Origin: Sphingomonas sp. 37zxx
GTDB lineage: Bacteria; Pseudomonadota; Alphaproteobacteria; Sphingomonadales; Sphingomonadaceae
DNA length: 64,000 bases
Direction of reading: 5' to 3'
NCBI RefSeq assembly: GCF_000786205.1
Contig: NZ_JROH01000009.1
Location: 62,001-126,000, forward strand
The position numbers were made by a program, and so were the translations under genes. The notes beneath the pieces are model-generated. The model searched no databases. It was given only the letters and a program-made list of their open reading frames with translations, and was not told where the DNA came from. Positions 25,327-34,089 of this stretch are shown here, piece by piece (positions within the stretch are counted from its first letter, which is position 1; each line of letters opens with the position of its first letter).

Positions 25327-27742
25327 GCGTCGCGCTCTTCAGATCGACCGAGTTCGGCCCCGTCGAAATCGTGAAGGTGCCCGGCTCGACCTCGCGCTCC
25401 ATCTGCTGGTTCCAGATCGAAAGGTCGGCAGGCTTCAGCTCGAACCGCACCGTCCGCCGCTCGCCGGCTTTCAGCGTCACCCGCTGAAAGCCCTTGAGCT
25501 CCTGCACCGGGCGGGTAACACTGGCCTCGTCGTCGCGGACATAGAGCTGGACGACCTCGTCGCCAGTCCGACGCCCGGTATTCTGCACCTCGACCTCGAC
25601 CCGCGCGGTGTCGCCAGCGCCGATCCGCGGCGTCACGATCCTGGGCGCGCCCATGGTGAAGCTGGTGTAGCTGAGGCCATAGCCGAACGGGTAGAGCGGC
25701 TTGGTGGTGTCGAACAGATAACCGCGCCGCGCCGATGGCTTGTAGTTATAGAAATTGGGCAATTGGCCGACATTGCGCGCGATCGACACCGGTAACTTGC
25801 CGCCCGGATTGACCCGCCCGAAGATCACATCGGCGGCGGCAGCGCCGGTCTGCTCGCCCATATACCAGCCCTCGATCAGCGCGGGCGCGGCCTCGGACAG
25901 ATAGTTCACCGACAATGGCCGCCCGTTGAGCAGCAACACCACCACCGGCTTGCCCAAAGCGAATATCCGCCGCGCCAGCGCGTTCTGCGGCCCGATCAGG
26001 TCGAGCGAGGTCCGGTCACCCAGATGCGCGTCGGCCCAGGCCTCGCGGCTCAATTGCTCGTTGTCGCCCAGCACCATGACGATCACATCGGCGTTGCGCG
26101 CGGTCGCGACGGCTTCGTCGGCCAGCTTCGCATTCACTTCGGGCTCGACCAGATCGACCGCATCGGCTGACCAGGAGCGGCTCTTGGTCAGCCGCACCCC
26201 CTCGGCATAATCGACCGCGAACTTGCCCTGCCCTTCGGCGCGCATCCCGTCGAGCACGCTCACCACCTTGGCCGGCACCTCCGAATAGCCGCCCAGCGGC
26301 GTGTCGTTGGCATGGGTGCCGATCACCGCCATCCGCTTGATCTTGGTGGCGTCGAGCGGCAGCACGCCCTGATCGTTCTTCAGCAGCACCATCGCGCGCT
26401 GCGCCGCCTCGCGCGCCAGCGCCACCGCGTCGGGGGTGTTGACCTTCGCGGGCGCCGCGTTGCCATCGACATAAGGGTTCTCGAACAGCCCCGCCTGGAA
26501 CTTCATCGTCAGGATACGGCGCACCGCGGTGTCGATCTGCTCCTGCGTGACCTTGCCCGCCTTGAGCAATTCGGGAAGCTTGGTGAAACCCTCGCCATCG
26601 GGGGTTTCAATATCGACCCCGGCATCAAGCGCGCGCGCAGCGGCATCGCCGATGTCGCTATACATCTTGTGCCGGGTCACCATCTCGCGGATCGCGAAAT
26701 AGTCGCTGACCACCAGCCCCTGAAACCCCCATTCCTTGCGCAGCACGTCGCCCAGCAGCCATTTGTTGCCGTGGCTGGGGATACCGTCGATCTCGTTGTA
26801 CGACGCCATCACCGACATCACCGGCAATTCCTTCACCGCGCGCTCGAACGGCGGGAAGAAATTCTCGCGAAGCGTGCGCTCGGAAATATTGGCAGGCGCG
26901 ATGTTGGTGCCGCCCTCGGGCTGGCCATGCCCGGTCATGTGCTTGAGCGTGACGAACACCTTGTCGGGTGCCAGCGGCAACGTGGTCCCCTGAAAACCGC
27001 GGATCGCCGCGAGCCCCATTTCGCTCACCAGATGCGGGTCCTCGCCATAGGTTTCCTCGATCCGCCCCCAGCGCGGATCGCGCGCGACATCGACCACCGG
27101 CGCCAGCGCCAATTGCGCACCGACCGCGCGCATCTCGCGCGCCGCGACACCGAAGATGCGCTCGACCAAGGCGGGGTCGAAGCTGCTGGCCAGGCCGATC
27201 GACTGCGGAAAGCTGGTGGCGCCCGGCGCGACATAGCCGTGCAGCGCTTCCTCGTGGAAGATCATCGGGATGCCCAGCCGGGTCTGCTCGACCGCCCAGC
27301 GCTGCGCGGCGTTCACATAGGCTGCGGTTTCGGCGGGGCTGCGGTTTCTGGCCCCGGCGACGGCACCCGCGGCCCCTTCCCCACCCTGTGCTGCGACCTT
27401 GACGCCGCGTCGGTCATAGGGCCGGGCGATCTGCCCGATGCCGTTGGGGAAGGACTTCGCGGCGATCTCGGCGGAAAACACCCCGGTCTCGGTCTGGACC
27501 TTGGCCTTGCCCTCCCAGATCGTCACCATCTGCGCGACCTTTTCCTCGAGCGTCATTCGCTGGAGCAGATCCTCCACGCGCGCAGGGATGGGCTGGCGTG
27601 CATCCTTGTACAACGGCGCATCGGCGGGGCGGGTTTGAGCTAAAAGCTGCGGCGCATATAGCGCGGCAGTCGCCGTCCCCACCGCCAGCGTTGCGATCGC
27701 CAGGCGGCGTGCGCCTGCCTGCAAGGACGCTCGATTACCCAT
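25313..27742 (-). CDS. GH3 family beta-glycosidase (beta-xylosidase/beta-glucosidase), exported
   Basis: An 809-residue GH3 enzyme with a signal sequence (residues ~1-36). The domains run in the standard order: (beta/alpha)8 barrel with KHMTGHG and nucleophile D347 in GLVVSDYFAI, an alpha/beta sandwich with VIGTHANDTPLGGYS, and a C-terminal fibronectin-III-like domain with DEVVQLYVRD. The ATG at 27742 follows AGGAGAG. It overlaps the convergent GH9 gene tail to tail by 14 bases. A perfect palindromic operator lies 55 bases upstream. Whether it prefers xylo- or gluco-oligosaccharides cannot be settled from sequence; the locus favours xylose. Confidence 0.9.
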   Translation of the reverse strand: MGNRASLQAGARRLAIATLAVGTATAALYAPQLLAQTRPADAPLYKDARQPIPARVEDLLQRMTLEEKVAQMVTIWEGKAKVQTETGVFSAEIAAKSFPNGIGQIARPYDRRGVKVAAQGGEGAAGAVAGARNRSPAETAAYVNAAQRWAVEQTRLGIPMIFHEEALHGYVAPGATSFPQSIGLASSFDPALVERIFGVAAREMRAVGAQLALAPVVDVARDPRWGRIEETYGEDPHLVSEMGLAAIRGFQGTTLPLAPDKVFVTLKHMTGHGQPEGGTNIAPANISERTLRENFFPPFERAVKELPVMSVMASYNEIDGIPSHGNKWLLGDVLRKEWGFQGLVVSDYFAIREMVTRHKMYSDIGDAAARALDAGVDIETPDGEGFTKLPELLKAGKVTQEQIDTAVRRILTMKFQAGLFENPYVDGNAAPAKVNTPDAVALAREAAQRAMVLLKNDQGVLPLDATKIKRMAVIGTHANDTPLGGYSEVPAKVVSVLDGMRAEGQGKFAVDYAEGVRLTKSRSWSADAVDLVEPEVNAKLADEAVATARNADVIVMVLGDNEQLSREAWADAHLGDRTSLDLIGPQNALARRIFALGKPVVVLLLNGRPLSVNYLSEAAPALIEGWYMGEQTGAAAADVIFGRVNPGGKLPVSIARNVGQLPNFYNYKPSARRGYLFDTTKPLYPFGYGLSYTSFTMGAPRIVTPRIGAGDTARVEVEVQNTGRRTGDEVVQLYVRDDEASVTRPVQELKGFQRVTLKAGERRTVRFELKPADLSIWNQQMEREVEPGTFTISTGPNSVDLKSATLTVR

Positions 27743-27796
27743 GTCACTCTCCTAAATCTTCGCTGCCGACCGCGTCGCCCGCAGTCGTGTCGATCG

Positions 27797-27810
27797 TGAT
27801 AGCGCTATCA
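27797..27810. promoter_or_regulatory. LacI-type operator, GH3/regulator divergent promoter
   Basis: TGATAGCGCTATCA is a perfect 14-base palindrome between the GH3 gene and the regulator gene, and one of the two best copies of the motif in the window. Confidence 0.8.
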
Positions 27811-27884
27811 GGGATAGGCGAAGCCCAAACTGGCCGTCAATGCCGGGGCAACAAGTGATGCCCCGTTTGCCAAGTCGCGTGCAG

Positions 27885-27898
27885 CGCAATAACGCTAT
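27885..27898. promoter_or_regulatory. Weak LacI-type operator near regulator start
   Basis: CAATAACGCTATGG keeps nine of the fourteen palindrome positions and lies 17 bases before the regulator start codon, where binding would allow weak autoregulation. It is the poorest match in the set. Confidence 0.3.
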
Positions 27899-27914
27899 GG
27901 TTCAGGAGATATGC

Positions 27915-28961
27915 ATGCGATCGACACGGCGGGGACAAGGCAGCATCACGGTTCAGGACGTTGCGCGTGCCGCCGGCGTGTCTGCCATGACGGTGTCGCG
28001 GGTCGTCAACGGCGGCACCAATGTCCGCGAGAGCACGCGGCTGGCGGTGCTGGAAACGATCGAAAAGCTGCAATACCGCCCGAACGCCGCCGCGCGAACG
28101 CTGGCGGCGGGGGACGCGACGCAGATTGGCTTGCTCTATTCGAACCCGTCGGATGCGTATCTCAGCCAGTTTCTGATCGGTGCGCTGGCAGGAGCGCGCC
28201 GCGCCGGCTGCCATCTGGTGCTCGAACCATGCGAAGGCGACAGCGCCGAGGAACAGGCCGAGGCAACGCGCCAATTCGTCGGCGCGCAGGTACAGGGGGT
28301 CATTCTGCCGCCACCGCTGTCCGAATCGGCGGCGGTGCGCGCCGAACTTGAAGCGGCGGGCATCCCCGCCGTCGCGATTGCGCTGGCCCTGCCCGGCCCC
28401 GGCAGCATGAGCGTGCGGATCGACGACTTCGAAGGCGCGGTGGCGATGACCCGCCACCTGCTGGACCTGGGCCACACCGACATCGCCTTCATCCGGGGGC
28501 ACCCCAACCAGGTCGCCAGCGCGGAGCGCTATCGCGGCTATGCCTGGGCGTTGGAGCAGGCCGGGCTCGATCCGGCCCAGATGCGGGTCGAGCAAGGCTA
28601 TTTCACCTTCCGATCGGGCATGACCGCCGCCGAAGCGATATTGGCGCACCCGTCGCGACCCACCGCGATCTTTGCCTGTAACGACGATATGGCGGCGGCG
28701 GCAGTCGGCGTCGCGCACCGGCTTGGCTTGCACGTGCCGCATGACCTCAGCATCGTCGGCTTCGACGATACCGCGCTGGCCACCAATATCTGGCCCGAAC
28801 TGACGACGATCCGCCAGCCGATCGCGAGGATGGCCGAAACGGCGGTGACGATGCTGCTGGCCAGGCTGCGCCATCGCGGCAGCCACGTTACGCAAGAAAC
28901 GCAGGAGCATATCCTGCCGCACGAGCTGATCGCCCGCGAATCGACCGCACACCCGCGCTGA
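27915..28961 (+). CDS. LacI-family transcriptional regulator (probable xylan/xylose regulator)
   Basis: A 348-residue repressor-type regulator. The LacI helix-turn-helix and hinge are at residues 11-57 (ITVQDVARAAGVSAMTVSRV and LQYRPNAAARTLA), followed by a periplasmic-binding-protein-like effector domain with FACNDDMAAAAVG and SIVGFDDTALA. The ATG at 27915 has AGGAG six bases upstream; ATG 27911 in another frame and ATG 27897 upstream are less suitable. Its central position and the ten LacI-style palindromes around the locus make it the likely controller of the whole xylan regulon. The inducer is probably a xylose-derived sugar, which is inference. Confidence 0.9.
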   Translation: MRSTRRGQGSITVQDVARAAGVSAMTVSRVVNGGTNVRESTRLAVLETIEKLQYRPNAAARTLAAGDATQIGLLYSNPSDAYLSQFLIGALAGARRAGCHLVLEPCEGDSAEEQAEATRQFVGAQVQGVILPPPLSESAAVRAELEAAGIPAVAIALALPGPGSMSVRIDDFEGAVAMTRHLLDLGHTDIAFIRGHPNQVASAERYRGYAWALEQAGLDPAQMRVEQGYFTFRSGMTAAEAILAHPSRPTAIFACNDDMAAAAVGVAHRLGLHVPHDLSIVGFDDTALATNIWPELTTIRQPIARMAETAVTMLLARLRHRGSHVTQETQEHILPHELIARESTAHPR

Positions 28962-29064
28962 CAACCTCTTGCACACCCGAGCACCGACACCGTCGGAAGG
29001 GCTTGGCGCGGACAATTGCGTGGCTATACAGGCTGCTTGCATTCGGCGAGCAATTACGCTCTTT

Positions 29065-29078
29065 AGTTACCGCTAACA
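29065..29078. promoter_or_regulatory. LacI-type operator (xyl-box variant), sugar porter-xylD operon
   Basis: Read on the minus strand the site is TGTTAGCGGTAACT; it has the GTTA half-site also seen at 15629 rather than the GATA half-site of the other copies. It lies 37 bases before the transporter start. Confidence 0.6.
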
Positions 29079-29115
29079 CACGAGGCGCAGCGAGCGCACG
29101 ATTTCAGGAGCAGGC

Positions 29116-30525
29116 ATGGACGGGGCAGCAGCTAATCGCACGAATATAGGCTTCATCGCTGCCATTGTCGCAGTGGCGACGATCGGTGGCCTGTTGTTCG
29201 GCTATGACAGCGGGGCGGTGAACGGGACGCAACCGGGGCTGAAGGCAACTTTCGCGTTGAGCGAGGCCGGGCTTGGCTTCACCGTGGGTTCGCTTTTGAT
29301 CGGCTGCTTCATCGGCGCATTTCTGGCGGGGCGGCTCGCCGATCTGTGGGGCCGGCGCAATGTGATGATGCTGTCGGCGCTGCTGTTCCTGATCGGCGCG
29401 CTGGTGCAGGGCTTTGCGCCCGAACAATGGATGTTCGTCCTGGCGCGGGTCGCCGGCGGCATGGCGGTGGGCGCAGCCAGCGTCCTGTCGCCCGCCTATA
29501 TTTCGGAAGTCGCTCCCGCCAACATCCGTGGGCGGATGACGACGGTGCAGCAGATCATGATCATCACCGGCCTGACCGCCGCGTTCGTGGTGAACTATTT
29601 CCTGGCGGCAAGCGCGGGTGATTCCACCGCGCCCTATTGGGGCGGCATCGCCGCCTGGCGTTGGATGTACCTGATGCAGGCGATCCCAGCCGCAGTCTTC
29701 CTGGTCGCGCTGATGTTCATTCCCGAAAGCCCCCGCTTTCTGGTGTCGAAGCGCCAGATCGACGAAGCGCGGGTCGTGCTGGTCAAGCTGTTCGGCCCGA
29801 CCGAAGCCGATGTGAAGCTGCGCGAGATCGAAGGCAGCTTCAACGTCGATCACCGGCCACGGCTGTCGGACATCATGGACCCAGTAAAGGGCGGCGTTCG
29901 GCCCATCGTCTGGGCCGGGCTGTTGCTGGCGGTGTTCCAGCAGATGGTCGGCATCAACGTGATCTTCTATTACGGCTCTACCCTGTGGCAGCTGGCGGGC
30001 TTCACCGAAGACCAGTCGTTGCAGATCAATATCGTCTCGGGCGTCGTGTCGATCGCCGCTTGCTTCGTCACGATCGCGCTGGTCGACAAGATCGGCCGCA
30101 AGCCGCTGCTGCTGATTGGTTCGGCAGGCATGGCGGTTACGCTGTTCGCACTGGTCTATGCCTTCGCCAACGGCACCCTCGACGCCACCGGCAATCTCCA
30201 ATTGTCGAGCGACCTCGGAACGCTGGCACTGATCGCCGCCAATCTGTACGTCGTGTTCTTCAACGTCAGCTGGGGCCCGATCATGTGGGTGATGCTGGGG
30301 GAGATGTTCCCTAACCAGATTCGCGGATCGGCCCTGGCAGTGTGCGGTTTCGCGCAATGGTTCTCCAACTATCTGATCGCGCAAAGCTTCCCCATCATGG
30401 CAGCAACGCTGGGGCTTGCCGCCAGCTACAGCTTCTATGCGGTATGCGCGCTCATCAGCTTCTTCCTGGTCCAGCGTTTCATTCATGAAACCAAGGGCAA
30501 GGAACTCGAGGCGATGGAAGGCTGA
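29116..30525 (+). CDS. MFS sugar porter (probable D-xylose:H+ symporter)
   Basis: A 469-residue inner-membrane transporter of the sugar porter family with 12 predicted segments. Family signatures include FGYDSGAVNGT in segment 1, GRLADLWGRRN after segment 2, PESPRFL after segment 6, QQMVGINVIFYYG in segment 7 and the C-terminal HETKGKELEAMEG. These are shared with XylE-type symporters. The ATG at 29116 follows AGGAG. It is co-transcribed with xylonate dehydratase (TGATG overlap) behind an operator, which makes D-xylose the most likely substrate. Other pentoses or glucose cannot be excluded. Confidence 0.88.
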   Translation: MDGAAANRTNIGFIAAIVAVATIGGLLFGYDSGAVNGTQPGLKATFALSEAGLGFTVGSLLIGCFIGAFLAGRLADLWGRRNVMMLSALLFLIGALVQGFAPEQWMFVLARVAGGMAVGAASVLSPAYISEVAPANIRGRMTTVQQIMIITGLTAAFVVNYFLAASAGDSTAPYWGGIAAWRWMYLMQAIPAAVFLVALMFIPESPRFLVSKRQIDEARVVLVKLFGPTEADVKLREIEGSFNVDHRPRLSDIMDPVKGGVRPIVWAGLLLAVFQQMVGINVIFYYGSTLWQLAGFTEDQSLQINIVSGVVSIAACFVTIALVDKIGRKPLLLIGSAGMAVTLFALVYAFANGTLDATGNLQLSSDLGTLALIAANLYVVFFNVSWGPIMWVMLGEMFPNQIRGSALAVCGFAQWFSNYLIAQSFPIMAATLGLAASYSFYAVCALISFFLVQRFIHETKGKELEAMEG

Positions 30526-32297
30526 TGCGCACTCCTGTCCGTCCCTTCCGATCGCGCGAATGGTTTGCCGCCCCCGGGCGCAGCGACATGGCGGCGCTCT
30601 ATCTCGAGCGTTTCATGAACTACGGCATCACGCCGAATGAGCTGCGCTCGGGCCGGCCGATTATCGGCATTGCGCAATCGGGATCGGACCTTGCGCCGTG
30701 CAACCGGATCCATGTCGAGCTCGCCAAGCGCGTGCGCGACGGGATCCGCGATGCCGGCGGGATCGCGATGGAGTTTCCGCTCCATCCGATCTTCGAAAAC
30801 TGCCGCCGCCCGACAGCGGCGCTCGACCGTAACCTGGCCTATCTGGGGCTGGTCGAAATCCTCAACGGCTATCCGATCGACGCGGTGGTGCTCACCACCG
30901 GGTGCGACAAGACCACGCCAGCGCAGGTGATGGCCGCCTCGACCGTCGACATTCCCGCGATCGTGCTGTCGGGCGGGCCGATGCTTGATGGGTGGCATGA
31001 TGGTGAGCTGGTGGGTTCGGGCACCGTCATCTGGCGCAGCCGGCGCAAGCTGGGCGCGGGCGAGATTACCGAGGACGAATTCCTCGATGCCGCCACCGCA
31101 TCGGCCCCGTCGGCCGGGCATTGCAACACGATGGGCACCGCATCGACGATGAACGCGATTGCCGAAGGGCTGGGGCTGTCGCTTCCCGGCTGCGCGGCGA
31201 TCCCCGCCCCCTATCGCGAGCGCGGGCAGATCGCCTATGAAACCGGCGTCCGCGCGGTCGAGATGGCGTATGAAGACATCCGCCCCTCATCGATCCTCAC
31301 CCGCCAGGCGTTCCTCAACGCGATCGCGCTGACCATCGCGATCGGCGGATCATCGAACGCGCAGCCGCACATCATGGCGATGGCGCGCCACGCCGGCGTC
31401 GACATCACCCCCGAAGACTGGATGGTCGGATACGACCTGCCGCTGCTGGTGAACATGCAGCCGGCGGGCAAATATCTGGGCGAGCGCTTCCATCGCGCCG
31501 GCGGCGTGCCCGCGGTGCTGTGCGAACTGCTCGCCAAGGGCAAGATCGACGGCGACGTGCCGACGATCACCGGTCGCACGCTGGCCGAGAATATCGCCGG
31601 GCGCGAGACGCGCGACCGCGACGTCATCTGGCCCTATGACGCCCCGCTAAAGGAACGCGCGGGCTTCCTGGTGCTCAAGGGCAATTTGTTCGACTTCGCG
31701 ATCATGAAGACCAGCGTGATCTCCGACGCTTTCCGCGCGCGCTATCTCTCGCGCCCCGGCGAGGAGAATATCTTCGAGGGTCGCGCGATCGTGTTCGACG
31801 GGTCGGACGATTATCATCACCGGATCAACGATCCCGCGCTGAACATCGACGAAGACTGCATCCTGGTGATCCGGGGCGCGGGCGTGCTCGGCTGGCCGGG
31901 TTCGGCCGAAGTCGTCAACATGCAGCCGCCCGACGCGCTGCTGGCGCGCGGCGTCCAGAGCCTGCCGACATTGGGCGATGGCCGCCAGTCGGGAACGTCG
32001 GACAGTCCCTCGATCCTCAACGCCTCGCCCGAAAGCGCCGGCGGTGGTGGCCTCGCCTGGCTTCGCACCGGCGACCGCGTGCGCGTCGATCTCAATCGCG
32101 GCGAATGCAACGCGCTGGTCGAACCCGCTGAGATCGAACGCCGCAAGGCCGAACCCGCACCGCCAATCCCGCCAAGCAACACGCCCTGGGAAGAGCTGTA
32201 CCGCGAAAAAACGGGCCAGCTTGCCGAGGGCGGCGTGATGGAAATGGCGCTGAAATATCGCGGCACGTCGGAAAAGCCGCCGCGGCATAATCACTAG
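30525..32297 (+). CDS. xylD: D-xylonate dehydratase (IlvD/Edd family)
   Basis: This enzyme dehydrates D-xylonate to 2-keto-3-deoxy-D-xylonate, the third Weimberg step. The 590-residue protein belongs to the IlvD/Edd superfamily. Cluster-ligand cysteines are visible as C59 (SGSDLAPCN), C127 (TTGCDKTTP) and C200 (SAGHCNTMG), the pattern of the [2Fe-2S] sugar-acid dehydratases such as Caulobacter XylD. Start ATG 30525 shares one base with the transporter stop. Long intergenic hairpins follow the gene. L-arabonate dehydratase is a close relative, but the xylB, xylC, xylX and xylA genes nearby point to xylonate. Confidence 0.9.
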   Translation: MRTPVRPFRSREWFAAPGRSDMAALYLERFMNYGITPNELRSGRPIIGIAQSGSDLAPCNRIHVELAKRVRDGIRDAGGIAMEFPLHPIFENCRRPTAALDRNLAYLGLVEILNGYPIDAVVLTTGCDKTTPAQVMAASTVDIPAIVLSGGPMLDGWHDGELVGSGTVIWRSRRKLGAGEITEDEFLDAATASAPSAGHCNTMGTASTMNAIAEGLGLSLPGCAAIPAPYRERGQIAYETGVRAVEMAYEDIRPSSILTRQAFLNAIALTIAIGGSSNAQPHIMAMARHAGVDITPEDWMVGYDLPLLVNMQPAGKYLGERFHRAGGVPAVLCELLAKGKIDGDVPTITGRTLAENIAGRETRDRDVIWPYDAPLKERAGFLVLKGNLFDFAIMKTSVISDAFRARYLSRPGEENIFEGRAIVFDGSDDYHHRINDPALNIDEDCILVIRGAGVLGWPGSAEVVNMQPPDALLARGVQSLPTLGDGRQSGTSDSPSILNASPESAGGGGLAWLRTGDRVRVDLNRGECNALVEPAEIERRKAEPAPPIPPSNTPWEELYREKTGQLAEGGVMEMALKYRGTSEKPPRHNH

Positions 32298-32298
32298 T

Positions 32299-32377
32299 CT
32301 AGTGGATTGATTTTGACATTCGCATCCCGCCTGCGGCACGCTCTCGCTGCGAATGTCAAAATCATAAAATCCACTAG
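32299..32377. repeat. Long intergenic hairpin 1
   Basis: Imperfect inverted repeat of 79 bases. The arms run CTAGTGGATT..TTTTGACATTCGCA and TGCGAATGTCAAAAT..AATCCACTAG around a GC-rich loop. It begins two bases after the xylD stop and shares its outer CTAGTGG and inner TGACATT words with the next hairpin. Confidence 0.75.
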
Positions 32378-32390
32378 AATCGCATAATTG

Positions 32391-32467
32391 CTAGTGGTCC
32401 TGGAGATTCTGACATTTGCTCCTGACTAAGCCGAAGGAGGTAGCAAATGTCAGAATCGGACCACTAG
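32391..32467. repeat. Long intergenic hairpin 2
   Basis: Imperfect inverted repeat of 77 bases. The arms are CTAGTGGTCC..ATTCTGACATTTGCT and AGCAAATGTCAGAAT..GGACCACTAG. It is a relative of hairpin 1 with compensating changes in both arms, so the pairing, not the exact sequence, is kept. Confidence 0.75.
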
Positions 32468-32480
32468 GGCACCCTCATCT

Positions 32481-32510
32481 CCGTCATTCCCGCCTTCGCG
32501 GGAATGACGG
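32481..32510. repeat. Short REP-type palindrome
   Basis: CCGTCATTCCCGC / GCGGGAATGACGG forms a 13-base-pair hairpin with a four-base loop. It lies nine bases before the end of the convergent HPP gene and may help end transcription, although no T run follows on either strand. Confidence 0.7.
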
Positions 32511-32519
32511 AGTAGCGGA

Positions 32520-33179
32520 CTAGCGCTTGCCCTCGCGCCTCGCCGCGTGGCGCTCAGCATGCGACAGCAGTGCCTCAAGATCCTCGCGCGCGATGTCGAA
32601 GCTCTCGTCCATGTCGCCGAGCGCAGCCGCAATATCGGCATGCTGCAAACGTGATACCGGCACAGGCGCTGGAACATGTGGATAGCTGCGCGCGGTGGCT
32701 CGGTGAAACAGCAATCCCACCGCCACCAACGCGATCGAATTGATCGCGACGGGGGCAAAGGCGAATCCATAGCCCGCAAGGTGAATGCTTTCGCTGCCGA
32801 TCACTGCCGTCAGCGCCGCAGCGCCGCCCGGCGGATGCAGACAGCGCAGCAACGACATCACCAGAATAGCCGCCCCCACCGCAACCCCGGCGGCGATCGT
32901 CGCCTCGGGGATCAGCTTATAGGCGGCAACTCCGATCAGCGACGAGATGACGTTCCCGCCGACGACCGGCCAAGGTTGCGCCAACGGGCTCGACGGCACG
33001 GCAAACACCAGCACCGCCGAAGCGCCAAGCGGTGCCACGATCAGCGGGAAATCCGCCGTCGTCAGCGGCAGCCCGCCGGTGACGATGATCGTCAGCGCGA
33101 TACCGATCGTCGCACCCACGCATCCGATCAACCGATCGGTGAAATTGGCACCCGCCAGCAGCGGTTTGAAAAGATTCAT
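32520..33179 (-). CDS. HPP family integral membrane protein
   Basis: A 219-residue membrane protein of the HPP family, named after the motif seen here in LRCLHPPGGAAALTAV. About four hydrophobic segments lie between residues 20 and 170, followed by a soluble C-terminal tail of ~50 charged residues. The family has been linked to nitrite transport in plant plastids and cyanobacteria; the bacterial role is otherwise unclear. The ATG at 33179 is preferred, since upstream in-frame sequence resembles no family member, although the ribosome binding site is weak. It follows xylC on the same strand after 31 bases, but it shows no link to sugar metabolism. Confidence 0.8.
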   Translation of the reverse strand: MNLFKPLLAGANFTDRLIGCVGATIGIALTIIVTGGLPLTTADFPLIVAPLGASAVLVFAVPSSPLAQPWPVVGGNVISSLIGVAAYKLIPEATIAAGVAVGAAILVMSLLRCLHPPGGAAALTAVIGSESIHLAGYGFAFAPVAINSIALVAVGLLFHRATARSYPHVPAPVPVSRLQHADIAAALGDMDESFDIAREDLEALLSHAERHAARREGKR

Positions 33180-33210
33180 GATCGCCCAGTCGGTATCATC
33201 TGACCGGCGC

Positions 33211-34089
33211 TTAGAACGCCGCCTCGACTCCCGCCACCCCCGGCACATCGACGGTGAAGCTGAACAGATCGCCCGCCTGCGGTTCGCGCTCACGCGCCGC
33301 AGCATCGAGGTGCTTTGCCGCCGTGGTCGCGAACACCGTCCGCAAATCGGGACCGCCAAAGGCGAGCTTGGTGATCGCGCTCACCGGAAAGCGGACGGCT
33401 TCCAGCAGCTCGCCGGCGGGCGAATACCGCCGCGCGGCCCAGCAATTATACAGTCCGATCCAGACGCATCCTTCGGCATCGCATACCGGGCCATCGGGAT
33501 AGCCGTCCTCGGGCGCGATCTGTGCGAACAGCCGCGTATCGGTGAGCGTGCCGTCAGCGGCGAGCGAACAGGCATGGATCGTGCCGCCCAGTGTATCGAC
33601 ATGGTATAGCGTGCGGCCATCGGGGCTGATCGCCGGCCCGTTGGTGATCGAAACCGGGGCAGTCGCGGCGACGCAAGCCTTGCCGTCGTAGCGATAGATA
33701 CGCCCGGTCGCCGCCGCCTCGGCATCGTCCATCGTGCCGAACCACAGCCGACCGGCTGGATCGACCGTGGCATCGTTCAGGCGATTGCCCGGCAAATCGG
33801 GCTCGGGATCGATCAGCGGCGCGAACGATCCATCGGCAGGATCGAAACGGGCAAGCCCGGTCTGCAATCCCGCGACGAAGCCGCCGCCGCGCATGGGCAA
33901 CACGAAGCCGATCTGCGCTGGCGCGTCCCAGCTTCGCTTGTAGCCGCTCGCCGGGTCGAAGCGATGAACGAACCGCCCCTTGATGTCGACGAACCACAAG
34001 GCTTTGTCGCGCTCGACCCAGACCGGTCCTTCGAGCAGCGGCGCGCCCAGCGCCCACACGCTGCCCGGTTCGCAGGTGGCGGCGCTCAC
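33211..34089 (-). CDS. xylC: Xylonolactonase, SMP-30/gluconolactonase family
   Basis: A 292-residue six-bladed propeller of the SMP-30 lactonase family, expected to open D-xylonolactone to D-xylonate (second Weimberg step). Metal-ligand positions are visible: the glutamate in LLEGPVW (E20), asparagine in NRLNDA and ITNGPAISPDG, and aspartate in PEDGYPDGP. The gene starts with GTG at 34089, overlapping the xylB stop as GTGA. It is the third gene of xylX-xylB-xylC. Gluconolactonase activity is possible in this family; the operon supports the xylose role. Confidence 0.88.
   Translation of the reverse strand: MSAATCEPGSVWALGAPLLEGPVWVERDKALWFVDIKGRFVHRFDPASGYKRSWDAPAQIGFVLPMRGGGFVAGLQTGLARFDPADGSFAPLIDPEPDLPGNRLNDATVDPAGRLWFGTMDDAEAAATGRIYRYDGKACVAATAPVSITNGPAISPDGRTLYHVDTLGGTIHACSLAADGTLTDTRLFAQIAPEDGYPDGPVCDAEGCVWIGLYNCWAARRYSPAGELLEAVRFPVSAITKLAFGGPDLRTVFATTAAKHLDAAAREREPQAGDLFSFTVDVPGVAGVEAAF

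Noticed and set aside
27911..28351. Alternative frame starting at ATG 27911 just before the regulator gene
   Set aside because: It shares the ribosome binding site region, but its translation lacks any domain, whereas the frame from 27915 has a full LacI helix-turn-helix.
32299..32510. CRISPR-like or phage attachment structure
   Set aside because: The repeats are inverted hairpins, not regularly spaced direct repeats, and no cas, integrase or tRNA gene is present.
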